A DNA stretch of 64,000 bases from Mansonella perstans. Its lineage: Eukaryota > Nematoda > Chromadorea > Rhabditida > Onchocercidae. Positions within the stretch are counted from its first letter, which is position 1. Every line of letters starts with the position of its first letter. Where the stretch lies: NCBI GenBank assembly GCA_037074765.1, contig JBAMDO010000570.1:496001-560000 (forward strand). Reading direction: 5' to 3'. A program made the position numbers and the translations under genes. This document shows, piece by piece, positions 21,243 through 35,169 of the stretch. The notes under the pieces are model-generated. The model had not been told where the DNA came from, did not search any database, and saw only the letters and a program-made list of their open reading frames with translations.

Positions 21243-24200
21243 ATGAAAATGTCTTCTTCTACAGTTGCGATAATTTTCATTTCAATTTTGTCGCTAATAA
21301 TATCAATCGTAATAGCAAACGATGGTATGTGCGCTTTTATTTTTTTGTTTTTATTTAAACTATTAAATTTAAACTTGAATTATTAGAAATTTAATTAAGC
21401 TTGCAATTATTCTGTCGACAAATTGTCTAGGAACAGTACGTCTCTTTCAATCTTTTTGTAGTTTATCATTATTTAAGTTTATTATTTAACTTTGGCACTC
21501 CTCATATCATGGAATTTCATTTTATTACTTCTTTTTGCACGACATAATTTTAGTTTCAGGTCGATTATAGTCAAAATTCAAAATGCTATTAAAGTTTTCC
21601 AACTTAAAGTTCAAACTAATCAAAATTTTGTTTCCTTCTTCTTGTTTTAAAGTTTTCAAATAAGGAAATCACTTTTTTACAGAAGTGAATATATTTGATG
21701 AAACATATGCAAGTATAACAATATCGAAGAATTACCGGAAAAATCGTGCCCTTCCGTTTGCTTCACCTTCCATTGCCGCTGTTAGTCTTTTTCGTTCAAA
21801 ATCATTTCTACCCATTTCTATTTCTTCAGGATTTACTTTAAATAATTCAGTTATATGAGCAAATTTTAATTTGAAATATTTGTCTTGAAACAAATCCTGA
21901 ATTAATTTAAAACTTTGTTTTTAAATAATTTAAGCTTGCAAAATCTTAGGTTTTCATCAATCTTTACTCTTGAAGAGTAATGATAATTTACAAACACTGT
22001 CCCAATGCACATACTCAGATCCAAGGCCATTAATGTAGTAGGGACAAGCACTGTTTGTATTACCGAACATATTTAGTCCAGATCTGTACGGACAACACTG
22101 TTCAAATATGGAACACATTTAGTGCAGGCCCATTAATATGGAGAGAAAAGCTTTGCATCAATGTATGAAATATTTAGTTTAGGCTCATTAAATAATAGAG
22201 AAAAGCATTATTTAAATATACAGTAAATTATGTTCAGCCTTAGCAATATAATAGAGAAAAGCATCGTTCTTATTGACCACAGGGGCATATAATCCACGGA
22301 TGAATTAAACTATCGATAGTTCAGATGACATTATACCTTCTTTGAAGAGAGCAAAGATTCGTTTTTTTCTGCGCCTGATGAAAATTTCTGCTTTGACATC
22401 CTTAAACTGTCCTCATTAAGGCAATAATGAATCACTGCTCTGTTGACCTGCCGCTTCACATTTTTAATCCTTCTCAAATTGTTTGATATTGATTAAGCAA
22501 TACTGAAAAATGTTTCAATTTCATTTGGGATATTTCCCGAACAATTTCTGCAGGATGCCAAAGAAAGTTTTCATTTAATGCTGAAGCAAACGAAATATTC
22601 GAATGCTTTCAATATTGTTCCAAAAACTGTTGTTACTGGTCAACAATTTGACATCAATCTTGATGATACAAATATCCTCAATACTGCTGATAAAATAACA
22701 CTTCAGGTATCGACAAATTAATTCGCGTTAATTGACATTTATTTATTCAACCCTTTCCAAGAATATACGATTGAATTTTAATCTAATGCAATGGTAATTT
22801 ATTGGTTAAAATTTAAAATTAAAATCCATTCTGGAAATTGTTTTCTTCAGAGCTAAAAAATAGGGGAAAGAATTGTAACTAAAAGAAAAGCAAATAAATT
22901 GAAGTCTTATCATAGCCGCTAACAAGTTTTTACAATAATACATAGTATAAAACGAATAGAATAATTAAGACAAATGATATAGCGCTATTTTGATTTAAAT
23001 CATTCTAAAATGTAGAAATTCAATTAACATAAATTGATCTGAACGCTGATGTAAATAATTTCTTAACTTTTAAAATGCCAAACACTTTTTGCAGTATCTT
23101 CTCTTTCTACCACATAACCTTGATTTTCGGTCTTTTTCCTTCAATTGCTGTTAAATTAATTATCATTTATTCGCAGTCTTGCCCATTAGTAGTTGAAGGA
23201 AGTAATTATTGCATTCAGTCTTGCACCATTGTAGCTTTCCGTTTTTTCTGGCATCTACATCAGTTATGGTACAAAAAAGTCGGAAATTGAAAAAATAAAA
23301 AATTGCAAAGGACAGATAGTTTTCACATTTCCAATTTTCATTCATCGTTTTCATTTCGGAAATTTTAGTCAATAATTAGCAATCTTTTTATTAAGTTTTT
23401 TATAAACTTTTACTTCAATCACGAAAATAAATTATTTGCAAAATGAAATCATGTGAAAGATAAATGTCATTCATTTAATATATAATAGAATTTTTTTTTT
23501 TTTTTTTAAATCATGAATTATTTCAACTAGATCCTTGCGAAAAAAACACCAATAATTGTTGCATTAGTTTTTATGTAATTTAATTTCAAAATTAATGAAT
23601 TGTTCCATTGTTTTTATAATTTGAATTTAACATGAATATTGAGAACAATTTTAGCATTAAAATCTGAATGAAACTTTATACGTATATAGTCTAATAAAAT
23701 GAAAAATTGACCAATTTCATCAACATTAATTATTAACATTTCAGGTTGAAGCAAAATCAATGAATTCCTCACATCAAGGTATTTTCACATTAGACATTAA
23801 TGTGAATAATGAAATGAATAAGCGATTCTTTGAATTTGACGAATATATGTTTGAAATTCTAACGTATTCTCGAACTACCAAAATTGGCACCATTAAAGTT
23901 TGTCTCTTATTAGTTTGCATTCATTTCTTAAAGTATGAAAATATTTGCTAATTGATTTTTGAAAAAAATTTAGTGTAGATAATTTTAAAAAAATATTACT
24001 TCAGTTGTTTTGCTATAATACGTCATTTCTTCACGTTATTTTAGATAAATTTAAATAATAAAAAGTGGAATACGTAAAAATGTACGATTTTCACAAAAAA
24101 CAATTTTATGATATCATTCATTCATTTACTGTAATTAATAGTTACAGCATGAAAGAAATTTGAAAATGCTTTATGACATTGCAATATGTAAGACAAAATT

Positions 24201-27200
24201 TCAATCAACATCATTAAAAAATATTTTCAGCTGATCGATGGAATTTCAGCTAAGAATTCTAAATATGCTATATATGGCAGCATGGCAAATCAGTAAGTTA
24301 TATCAATTAATTAAGCAAATAGAAAAAACAAACTTCGAAAAAACGTATTTATATAGAGTAGTAACAGTATTGCAAAGTAACATTCCAATTAATTAGTTAT
24401 TTTGACGAATTATTGATTTCTATAAAAATTATTGCATTAAAATTAGCTTCGTAGTTCATTCACTAAAACGGTTAATTAAAAATGACCAGGTTAAAAAACC
24501 AATTAAGAATGCTGACCATCTGTTTTTGAGTATTTAGCTTTTTTTAGTTTCGTGTTGGAGCCAAGGATTGATAATGTCATTGATTTAATAATTCTGGAAT
24601 GTTTATCGGAATGTCATCTAATACCGCGACAATTTCCACTTATAATTCGAGCAGTAACTGATAATCGTAAACAACCATATGACACAGTAGTAACTATGAA
24701 ACTTGCTACTCATGATCAGAAACAAAGGCCACATTTTAAACAATCGGTTATCCCGATAAATCTTAAAGAAAAATCATCGATGAATAATCCATTGATAATA
24801 GAAATTGACAATCCAAATGATGTTAATGTCAATTTTGTTCTCAATGATTATAATCGAATTTTTGAAATTAACGAAAAATTTGGTATTCTGTCAATTCAAG
24901 TAAGTTTTCTTTTTACAATCACAAAGTGAAATAGTAAAACATCAAATTTAAATTTATCACGTGGGAGATTTACAAAAATATTGAATTTCAAATTTATTAA
25001 ATTTCTAAGAAGATGATTTTTTTTAATCATCTTCCAACATTTTAATTATTTAATCTTAATTCTGATTATCCATTTCTTCCTTTTTTTTATCCAACTAATG
25101 CAATTCATACTTCTTCCAGTATGATCATTTTTGTTGTTGTTGTCATTTAAAGTCTATATGACAATACACAGAACAATTGTTTTCTGTTGATAAATTGAAA
25201 TTTGAAAGGAAAGAAAATTTTAAATTATAGAATAGCGATCTACTAACTATCGATGAGCTAGGTGAGCATTTCAACATGACCGTGTCAATATCATATGGAA
25301 AGAATATAATTGATACGGCAATTATTATGATAACTCTCAATGCAATCATTGCACAGCAAATTATGGCACCAGAGTTTTCACATGTAATTTTATTTACAAA
25401 CTTTTTCATTTTTCTTTTTAATGTTTATTTCTTATTATGTGTTTCATTGCTTTTTTTGTTTCTATCTTGTGCAACTTTTAAAAATTTTTTTTCATTTATA
25501 AAAAATAAAATTTATTTCTTTGCTAGAAATTCCTCCAGTGTTTCTGTTTTGGGAAAGCTTTTGAAATAAAAATTTATTTCAATTTTATCTTTTAAGTATT
25601 TCAATATTTCATTGAATTTCTCCAAATTTCAGAATGTCTATGCATTTGCTGCAAAACCTGGTGAATCATTCATTGGACAAGTGTTAGCACGCTGTCTAGA
25701 TGGTGTTGTAACGTATCGCATTGTTGAAGGTGGTGCAACATTATTTCGAATTAATCCAGCTGATGGAAAAATTTTTTATCATGGTCCACTCAGTAAAGAT
25801 CCACGTAACTATGAATTAAAGGTCATGTTCAATGCAAATTGCATTTATTTCTTTTTTTTTTCCTTTTCAAAATTTTTGGATATTTACGAATATTCGAGCG
25901 TTACTAATTGAATTTACCGAATTCGACAATTTCAGGTTGTAGCGATTGATGAAAGTTCACCACCATACATTGATGTGGCACTTGTTCAAATTTTAATTGC
26001 TGGCTTGGGAAGTTCACCAGCAAAATTTGAAGTTAAACGACCTACTTTAGTAACAATCAACAAAAGTAAGTTAAAATAAGCAGCGTGTTTTTCATTTCTT
26101 TTTGTTTTTTTATTGCAAAAAAATAGACTATTGTATTTTTTCATAATTATTTACGTATGAATTTGTATTTTCGAAATTATTTATGCATGAACTAATGACA
26201 ACGTTTAGATTGAAGGAGAGAAAACATATTTCATTTTATATCATTTTTTCTAATTTTTTCCGAAATAAATTTAGCAAAGTTTGCACATTAAATCAAAAAA
26301 TCTTTTTCTTAAATTTCTGTATTGAAATTTTAATGTCGCTTTTTAGCAAGTGGTGCCGGAACAATACTTCATGAATTTACTGCAATAGACGATGATCCAA
26401 ATGCAAAAGTGATGTATTCGATAAATTCCCTTACGGCATATGATGATCTTGGCAATATCTTACCGGATTCTTCCAAATTGATTGAGCATTTCCGTTTTCG
26501 GAAAAATGGTCTCAATGATGGGACATTGCAACTTGCAAAAAGTTTCAAAGACACTTCAGTTATGGCATTTTGGGCAAACATTAGTGCCGCCGACACGAAC
26601 CATCCGGATGAGCCGGATGATAAGAGTTTATATTTACCTTTTTTTTAGATATCTATCGGATCTTAGTTTTTTCTCACAATTTATTTGATGATACGTTTAT
26701 TATTTCTGCTAATTTGTTCATTTTAGAAGAGAAAAATACGAGTTTAATTTTCTGTAATTAGATGCTGAATTAATTATGAATGTAACAACGATATGAAAAA
26801 AAGGACTGATAAGAACTTACAAGCTAATTATTTCAAATTTATCATTTCTCCACGGAAAAACATTTGAATTTTGTATCGATAAAATGATTTTTATGTTTTC
26901 TACAAAAAAAAATTCCAAACATTTCTATGGAATGTAATTTCAGCGGAATTATTAGTCCAATTAATAGTACCGGAAGAACAAATACTAGATGTTGATCTTG
27001 TAAAATTTGATCGATTGCAATCAATTGTTGAAATATCGGAAAGCACAACTGTTGGCACATATGTGCATACTGTAAATGTAAAACCACTTCCAGCTAATTT
27101 AAACGGAAAATATCGTATTATATATTCGCTTTCTAAAGGACAACGTGCTTTTGTCATAAATCAAAAAACAGGTCACTTGCAATTTATATATTTAAGATTT

Positions 27201-30200
27201 AGGTAAATATTGAAAATTTCAATTTAAATTATCAGTGAATTAGATTTAAGGATTTCAATGATTTGTAAGAGTGAAAATTGCTAATTTAATGCTGACACAT
27301 GGCCTTATAAAGACTCAGGTTATTTCAAGTTAAAACGATGAAAAAATGGTTGTTAAGCAATTAAAATTGTAGGCGTCATAACAGCAGCAGCAAAGTTACA
27401 TGCTGGAACTGATTATAATCTTACCGTTACTGCTACACTTGCAAACACGCAGGTGACAAGCTCAACGTCAATTTTAATCAAGGTCACACCAACTCAGAAA
27501 CAACGCATCCCGATATTTCCTAATGAATCATACATTTTTAGTATAAAGGAAAATGCTCCCACTGGTAATTATTTATTTATTCTTCTTTTGTTTTGCTACC
27601 GTAATTGTATCTTTTTGTTTTGGACAAAAAAAAATGTGTTTTCGGATTTCATGCAAATATATATTTGCAGTTCAGAAAAAATTTTCAATTAAGTTTAACG
27701 GACAATATTAGAGATCAGAATTGGATAATCTCCAGGAAATATTGGTCATGATGTTATATAATGATAATAAATAATCCCACGGAGGACTACCAGGGATTCT
27801 TTTTTTCAACTTTGCAGCAAATATTAATTATGAAATTCATAAGCGAATTCCTTTTGTTGGCTATTTTGAAATTAATTTAAATTTCTTTACAATATTTTCT
27901 CCTACTTTGTATGAATTTGTTTAATTAAAATTTTAGAAAAAAACATGTATTTCTTAAACAGAATCATAATAATTTTCAAGGAACTGTTGTTGGTAATTTA
28001 ATTGAATCAACAAATATTACAAGCGAGATTAAGTTTATTATTGCTGGAAATGGAAAAGCTCATTTTGAAATTGACAGAAAGGTTGTTTTTTCATTTTTAT
28101 TCCTTTGAACAAACATTTTTAATAACCAGTCCAAAAATATTATTAAGCTTTTAAATATAATTTAAAAATAAAACTGATAAATCAGAAATATGTTATGAAA
28201 TTCATTTTAAATATTTGACATAACATAGTAATATGTCATAATGATTATTGCAATTGAACAATAGTATGAAAATTTGCAATAACATGAACTTAAAAACAAT
28301 AAAAAATTCAATAAAAATTCACTTGTTTTTTTTATTTAACAGGGTACGATACGTACGCTTTCACCCTTCGATTACGAGAACAGACGTGTATATCATTTTG
28401 TCATAAATGCTTTATATGACAATGGACCACTCATATCATTACCGGTTACATAATTTCAAAAGATTTTATGACTTTTGCAAACTTATGAGTAAATGCAGAT
28501 AAAAATGTAGTAGAGAAACTGAAGTTAAAGTTGTACTTTGATAAATCAAATCGTTTAATGGTAATTCAATACTATGTTAATTTAATATTCAAGTTAATCG
28601 ATAAAATCAATAAAATTTAACTAAAATATTATAATTTTAATTAATAAATTAGCTAATAGTAACTGTTTACTAGTTACTTCAGCATATGTTTGCAGATTAT
28701 GCAAAAGTTTTTTTTTATTAATTTTTGTGATAATATAATATGATACAATGGTTTTTATCATAATCAGATAACAGTTAATGTGTTGGATGAGAATGATGTT
28801 GTGCCTCGATTTACCGAAAGGTCATTTTCTGCTACGGTAATGGAAAACAGTCCAATAAATACATTTATAATTAATGCACCGGTATATAATAATTGAATTA
28901 AATTAGCAAACTTCAAACTAATTTATGCTACTCTAGCAAAATTAACTACAATAAAAATAATGTGGATGAAAATTTCGAACTAAATTAGTTGAAGTTGAAT
29001 TTTTTAATGAAACTCCAAATTTCAATTTGTTATGTCCAGAATAAAACGATCTTTTATAGGCTGTTGATAGTGATTCAAATCTAGAATATTCATTAATGAT
29101 GAATAGCGAATCGTCAGCTCTATCTTCATTGCTACATGTTGATAAAGATGGTACCATTCATAATGTGGAACCCTTACTGGGATTAGATGGAAGGTATCAG
29201 TTTGCAATTATTGCTCGTGATGATCGACATACCGGTGCATCTGCAACAATTTTCCTCACGATCCTACCAACATCAAAATGTCAACCAACTTTTGCAGAAA
29301 CTGTTCCTAAAGTTGTTTATATTAATGAAGTAAGTTTGCTGTTATCGTTCCTCGCATGAAAATTTTCGTAATTAATTGTCAAAAATTTGAAATTTCAGTG
29401 AAAAATAAATTCGCAATATTTTTTTACTTTTTGCAATCAAAAAAATTATAATTATTAAGAAATTAAAGCAAACAAAATTAAATATTTGACAATCTTTCGA
29501 TGAAAAAATCATCTAAAGTAAATATTTAGTCAGCTGACTTTATCGACAGCTTTTATCAATACCCTTTACTTTATTTTCATATCATTTGCAAATTAATTGT
29601 TGGAACAATTTGTAGAATGAATTTCCGGGTTCAATATTAGCAAAATTCGAGGCTGTAGTGTCAAATAAAGACTGTTCAATAACTTATGCTATTTGGAATG
29701 GAATGAAATATGTTCATGAAACAGAATTATTTGTAATTAATACTTTAACTGGTGAACTGAAAGCCAGAAAAGTATTTGATTGCGAGGAAAATGATCGATA
29801 TTCTGTAAGTTAATGAACTGAAGGAAAAATCGGATTTATGGAATTTTATGCTGAAATATCTTTGAATAAAGAAAAATTTGCTAATAACTGCAATTATTAT
29901 TAGCATCAATAATTGTTTAATCGAATATTTTATAAATTCTAATTGGTATTAAAATTTTTTCAATAAAATTTAAATGTTATTTTTGTTACAGCTCGTTGTT
30001 GGTGCATTTAGTAGTGGTCTGTTCGCCGAATTAGATGTCGAAGTTCGCATTATTGATCAAGATGATAATTTAATTGAAGTTATCGATGATAATGTATTTT
30101 TCAATATACGTGAAGATGAAAATGTTGGTACGTTATTTTCGTTCATTTTTTCTTATGTTTCAGCATATTTCGTATGATATAATAGAAATGATAAGATATA

Positions 30201-33200
30201 GCATGATAAGTGGTAAGGCTTCGCATGACAAAAATTTGTCAGCTACATGTAAGTTTAAAACCTTTTAAATAATATATTGCACGAAAAATTTTATTAGTTT
30301 ACGAAAGTAACAAAAAAAAATTCATTTGCATCACCAAAATTTGCGCGAATTCTGCTAATTCTAAATTGACTACTTTCAAATTGTGAATCTAAACACAAAT
30401 GATGCATTTATAAATGGGTGTAAATCGTTACATTACTACATGCTGATTTTTAAGTTTTAAGTGAACTAATTGACCAATATTAACTCCAATTGTAATTAAT
30501 TAATGTATCAAAGTAATATGAGAATTATCCTTTAGGTATAATTTGCTACTGCATAATTTAGGCAATCCAATAATCAAAATTCGAGCATTTGACCGAGATT
30601 TAAATGATAAGGTTTATTATCATATGAAAGGTGACAATAAAAAGTTTACAATTGGTCGTACGGATGGCATTTTGAAATTAGCCAATCAATTGGACCGAGA
30701 AGAGCAAGATTTTTATGAGTTAGTCAAATTCAGTTAATAAAATTAGCGCTACTTTTTAGGGTTAATTTTAGCAATCCATTTTTCTTCTGAACATTTAAAA
30801 TTTTTCAAAATGAATTTTTGGTATGCATTGTTAAATATCTCTTCTAATCTTCCAGTTGAAGTCCTTTTTGAATGTCAATTCCAATTTTAGGTTTCATGTC
30901 TTTTCTGAGCGTGTATTTCAATTTTAGACTTCAGATAATGCTAACTAATACGGCGGAACCACCAAAGAATGAAATTAATGTTGCATTTGCCATTGTTCAA
31001 ATTATGGTACTAGATGTGTAAGTTTTTTTTGTTTCAAAAAATATTCGATCACTTAAGGAAGTAATCAAATGAGAAACTTGAATATATAAGTTGAGAAAAA
31101 TAGAAATGAAATGGGCAATTGATGGAATGAAATGACAGGAAAATGAAATGATCATTTGAAGAAAATTTAATAAAATAAAATTTCAAAATATTTATAGAAT
31201 GAATTTCTTGTGTTAATGAATTAAATTTTTTCTTTAGAAATGATAATGGGCCATTATTTGAAAATAATTTGTATAGAAAAGCAATTTCACGTGATGCTAT
31301 AGCAGGAACGGAAATTGTTAAAGTTTTAGCAGTTGATCCAGATTTGATTAATGCTTCCTCATCAAGTAATTTACCATTTTTATCATTTGATTTAGTACAA
31401 GTATCTACAGGTGCCTTCTTCACCTGTATAGTTTCAGTTCGTGCTTCTTATTCATTTTTATCGAGCAATAAATATAATATGTCAATTTCTGAGATATCGT
31501 TTTGAATTCTTAATTAATTCAAGTTATTTATGTCATTTAAAAGTGTGTCACGTTGGAATATTGTGATACCTTTAACAAGCGCATACTTGTTATTTTTCAC
31601 CATTGCAAAATGTCTTAATTATTTATTGAATAGATGGATCATTCGATTTTCTGATTCACTTCTGTACGTTAGGTTCTCTGATATTCATTTAGATTCTGAT
31701 TTGGTACGCTATCAGATCGATGAAACAGTTTATCGATATGCGGATCAGATTAGGCAAGTGGACGGTTTTATTAACGTGGATGAGAAATCAGGAATTGTAC
31801 GTCTGATACAATCACCGTACGATTTGGCTGGTGGCTTATTTGAATCACGAATTGCAAGTAGCGATTTTTCTGACATCATTTCTCATGTTGCCACTACTAA
31901 TTTAAAGGTATATTTCAAATATTTTTTTTTGAACTTTTCTAATTTTATAATATGCGTCATTATTCGATTTTGTTTTCGTAATAGCAAATGACTGCTTAAA
32001 GTTTGACTACTTTTGATAACATTCATTAAGCATGAATTGGCAAAAAAAAGGAAATCTTATAAGTATGAACAATATAGCTGGATGGAAAATATGTAATCAG
32101 AACATGTTAAAATTTAGTTAAATTTATCGAATCGATTCTTTTATTTTGTTGTTAAGAAATGATTTTTTGCCTCTTAACAATGTTAAAAAGTATTACTTAT
32201 GTTTCGGTATGGATATATGATACATCACATATCGTACAAATGGATATTGATGAAAATGCCAAAAATTTAAATGTCACTAGACTGAAGAATTTAACAGAGT
32301 TAGTTTAATAATTTTATTTATAAAATTTTATTTGTAAAATAAGCGAAGTTGTTTTAATTGAAATTAAAATTTTTCATTTTAATATAATTAAAATTTTTTA
32401 GGATAATTGGTGAATATTGTAATTGTGAGGTGTTATTAATCAACGTAAAATATGTAAGTTCGGAGGGTCGTTTGCTACGACAAGTAGTACGAGCGCAATT
32501 TCTATTCATCAATCGTACTAATGATGCGCTTATTTTAGCTGATCATGCTATATCAGTCATTGATAAAAGTGCGCTAAATTCAAATGATTTAGTGCCAAAA
32601 TTAAATGCATTTTCGGAGGTAAGTTTTAAATTTACTAATTTAATTCATTTGTCTTAGTAAATTTTCCTTAGAAAGAATTATTGAAATAAATTAAATCTTA
32701 ATTATTTTTTTTGTTTCATTTTATTTCTTCACGGCGCTGCTTTTTTTAATTTCAATAATTTTTTTTCAGCAAGCAATTGATGTGACAAAATTATCTGAGA
32801 CATTACCATATGGACGCCTTCGTGAAGCAGCTCTTCTTCTTGCAATTTTTACGTTTTTATTCTTCTCTGTACTGATCGTGTTTGGCATAATTCTTTGCTA
32901 TCACCGTTCAAAGTTGGTCTTTACTTTTTTCTTTTACATTTAACTTCTGCAAAATTAAATTTTATAAATTTTCGACAAATTTTGAAAATGGATCACACTT
33001 ACTTGAAAGTACTGAACATATTGTTTTCAAAGTAGTGATCACGCTATTTTAGTAGCGCTGATCAGGTTGTTTTAAATGTACTGGACAAATTAATTTGAAA
33101 GTGTTGGTCATATGACTTAAGTACTGACCATTTTCTTATCTTTTTTTATTTATTCTAAAAAATAGAAGGGATTAAAAATTAATATTCGGTATCTTCGAGA

Positions 33201-34199
33201 TGAGGTAAATTTATCACAGTTGATCTTTTGGATATTACTACTATAAATATCGGGTATAGCCGGATATCTCTGCATCACATATCGTCATAGCATGGCGTAC
33301 ATTGACGATGCTTGATTCCTGAGCTGAGAGTTTCGTAGTCTTTGTAATCGTAATAAATTAATAATTAATGTCATTTCATATTAATGTATTAATAAGCTAT
33401 ACTATTTTCTGCGGCATATCGATTACTAGTCGTTTCTATTAAAAAAAAAAATAAATCATTGAAATTATTACTGAAATTTTAGAATTGTTCAGAAAACTGC
33501 GATTCAGCTTAACTATCATCATTCGGCCCTTCCCGTTCTCTCTTTGCTCTCTATTTGAATACTAATTTAGCATTTCAGTTAATTAAATATATTTTTGTCT
33601 GTTGGATTCCAATACTTCCAATTATTTTCACTGATTTTTCTCAACACTTTTTTACCTAACGCTGAAATAAAAAGCTAATTGTAAGTTTCCACGCGGCTAG
33701 TTGCAGATTTTTTTAGATTTTTACGTGAGAAGAAAATGTATGAAGATGCGAAGATAGCAGCTGGATCAATGAATAAAATTAATCGTCACAAACAACCATT
33801 AGCGTACGTAAAGTCGGTTCAACATAATTTAAGGTTTAATATTGTTGAATTCATCATTAAATTAACAACCACTGAAATTTATCATTTCAACTTCTTATTA
33901 ACCTTCCAAAAAAAAAAAAAATTTTATATTCTATTCTTTAACAATTTCAAATTGAAATTTTAAATTAGCCAAAAGTTGGTGAATGAATTAAATTAGATCT
34001 GTTAATTATAGTACGATTTTTATATGTTTTAGTAAATCCTCACTTTAGTTTTCCGAACAAAAGTGTACAAAAGAATACATTTTTCAGGGAAAAATTTCCA
34101 AATGCAACAGATGAGAATATCTACACCACACAGGAAATTGAGATGTTGGTTGGTTTGGATGATACAATGAAAAAGGTCCGCTATGCCAACAAAGATTAA
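21243..34199 (+). CDS. Cadherin-superfamily single-pass adhesion receptor, 27 exons
   Basis: Exons: 21243-21324, 21683-21780, 22554-22706, 23745-23897, 24231-24292, 24548-24899, 25231-25383, 25633-25821, 25936-26065, 26347-26625, 26944-27171, 27373-27564, 27981-28081, 28343-28444, 28768-28881, 29060-29329, 29616-29804, 29992-30127, 30562-30718, 30928-31017, 31238-31410, 31693-31907, 32207-32298, 32402-32618, 32770-32912, 33717-33833, 34088-34199. Phases agree throughout; 1432 residues. Residues 1-26 form a signal peptide. Several extracellular cadherin repeats show calcium-site motifs: LDENDVVPRF, AVDSDSN, AFDRDLND, LDREEQDF, VNDNGPLF. The N-terminal repeats are poorly conserved. A transmembrane helix lies near 1329-1353, followed by a 79-residue tail ending YANKD with no catenin-binding motif I recognise. 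The acceptor of exon 23 reads TTTCG, not AG. Orthology among nematode cdh genes not determined. Confidence 0.85.
21905..21975. repeat. Cadherin intron 2 segment shared with the array
   Basis: aaactttgtttttaaataat and the following 45 bases, ending ttcatcaatctttactcttg, match 3201-3270 and more weakly 14926-14990. The array unit therefore contains this element as well as exon 16-17 sequence. Confidence 0.7.
22030..22270. repeat. Imperfect tandem repeat in cadherin intron 2, period about 55-60
   Basis: Four to five degenerate units, each with an acatattta/aatatttagt core, a gc.cattaa block and a gagaaaagcat block. Confidence 0.65.
33000..33140. repeat. Short degenerate repeats in cadherin intron 25
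   Basis: The words gaaagta/gtgtt..ggtca/gatca and acttaagtactgacca recur several times at 30-40 base spacing. Possible decayed minisatellite. Confidence 0.35.
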
Positions 34200-35169
34200 A
34201 GCAAATAAAGTGGCAAAATTGTTTTAAAAATTAAATAACAATAAATGTTTCAGTAATGTACAACTGAACGATAACAAAAATAGGCAAATTTTCAACCCAA
34301 TAATGAAGGAGATCTGTGGGAGAGTAAATTGGTGGTGTTAGCACCGCAGTAATTTTAGCTCTCAAAATGTGTATCACCACTGCTTAAACACACTTAGATT
34401 TCCAACTAAGATTTTGTTCATTTGATAGGAACTGGAGCTCCTCAGTTAACATTGCAAGTTTTTTTTTTACTTTACCATAATGATTGGAATATGATGACTA
34501 GTAAGTTTGTCTTGAAAATTCTGTTTTAATAAAAAAAAATCAAATTTGAATTTAATTCCTTTAGTTATTCTTATTTTCAGTAGTCAATCATTTTGATAGA
34601 GCAAATTGAAATAAGAAATGGCAATTTTCGATGACTCATTACAAATTTCACATCATTTTATGTTCATGTGATCATATCAGTTGGAAATTTAAGCAGTTAA
34701 TGATAGAAATCAAAACTACCGTTTTTTCTTTTAAATCAGTACCATATCTCGATATGGCACTATGATATTTAGAAAAATCTTCAGTAAAAACTTTCTGACA
34801 ATGACAATATTGGAAATCAATATTGGAAATCATTGTTTCTGTGACGTATATGTTCTATCGTCGTCGTTATGGCTTGGCGCGAAAGAAAATTTGCAGGATT
34901 TAATCAACGTTTGACACAGACTCGCTTATGACTAAGAGAACTGGATAGAGATAGGCAAGTATGATTGCATGTGATGCAATATGGGAAATCTGTTTAGGTG
35001 ATATAGTGATTCGCGGGTTTTCCTACGGTATCTTCTTTCCTCGGCAGTAATTTTAAAGGAAACAACAGCATTACAAATTGTGTGTCTGTTTTAGGTTGAA
35101 TAAGCTACCGTCAGTACGATAGTGGATATAGAGTTGCGTTCATTACGGTATGGATATAGATACGGTTTT
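34200..35169. other. 3' flank of cadherin; segment shared with the array at 34498
   Basis: 34498-34530 (ctagtaagtttgtcttgaaaattct...) matches 6799-6832 and the equivalent start of the other upstream regions. The remainder up to 35169 has no gene I can support; the last 300 bases may be the decayed beginning or end of the bacterial insertion. Confidence 0.45.

Noticed and set aside
27900..28081. Frame break between cadherin exons 12 and 13
   Set aside because: Using the acceptor TTTTCAAG at 27980 restores phase and gives ENAPTG followed by TVVGNLIES, a normal cadherin strand.
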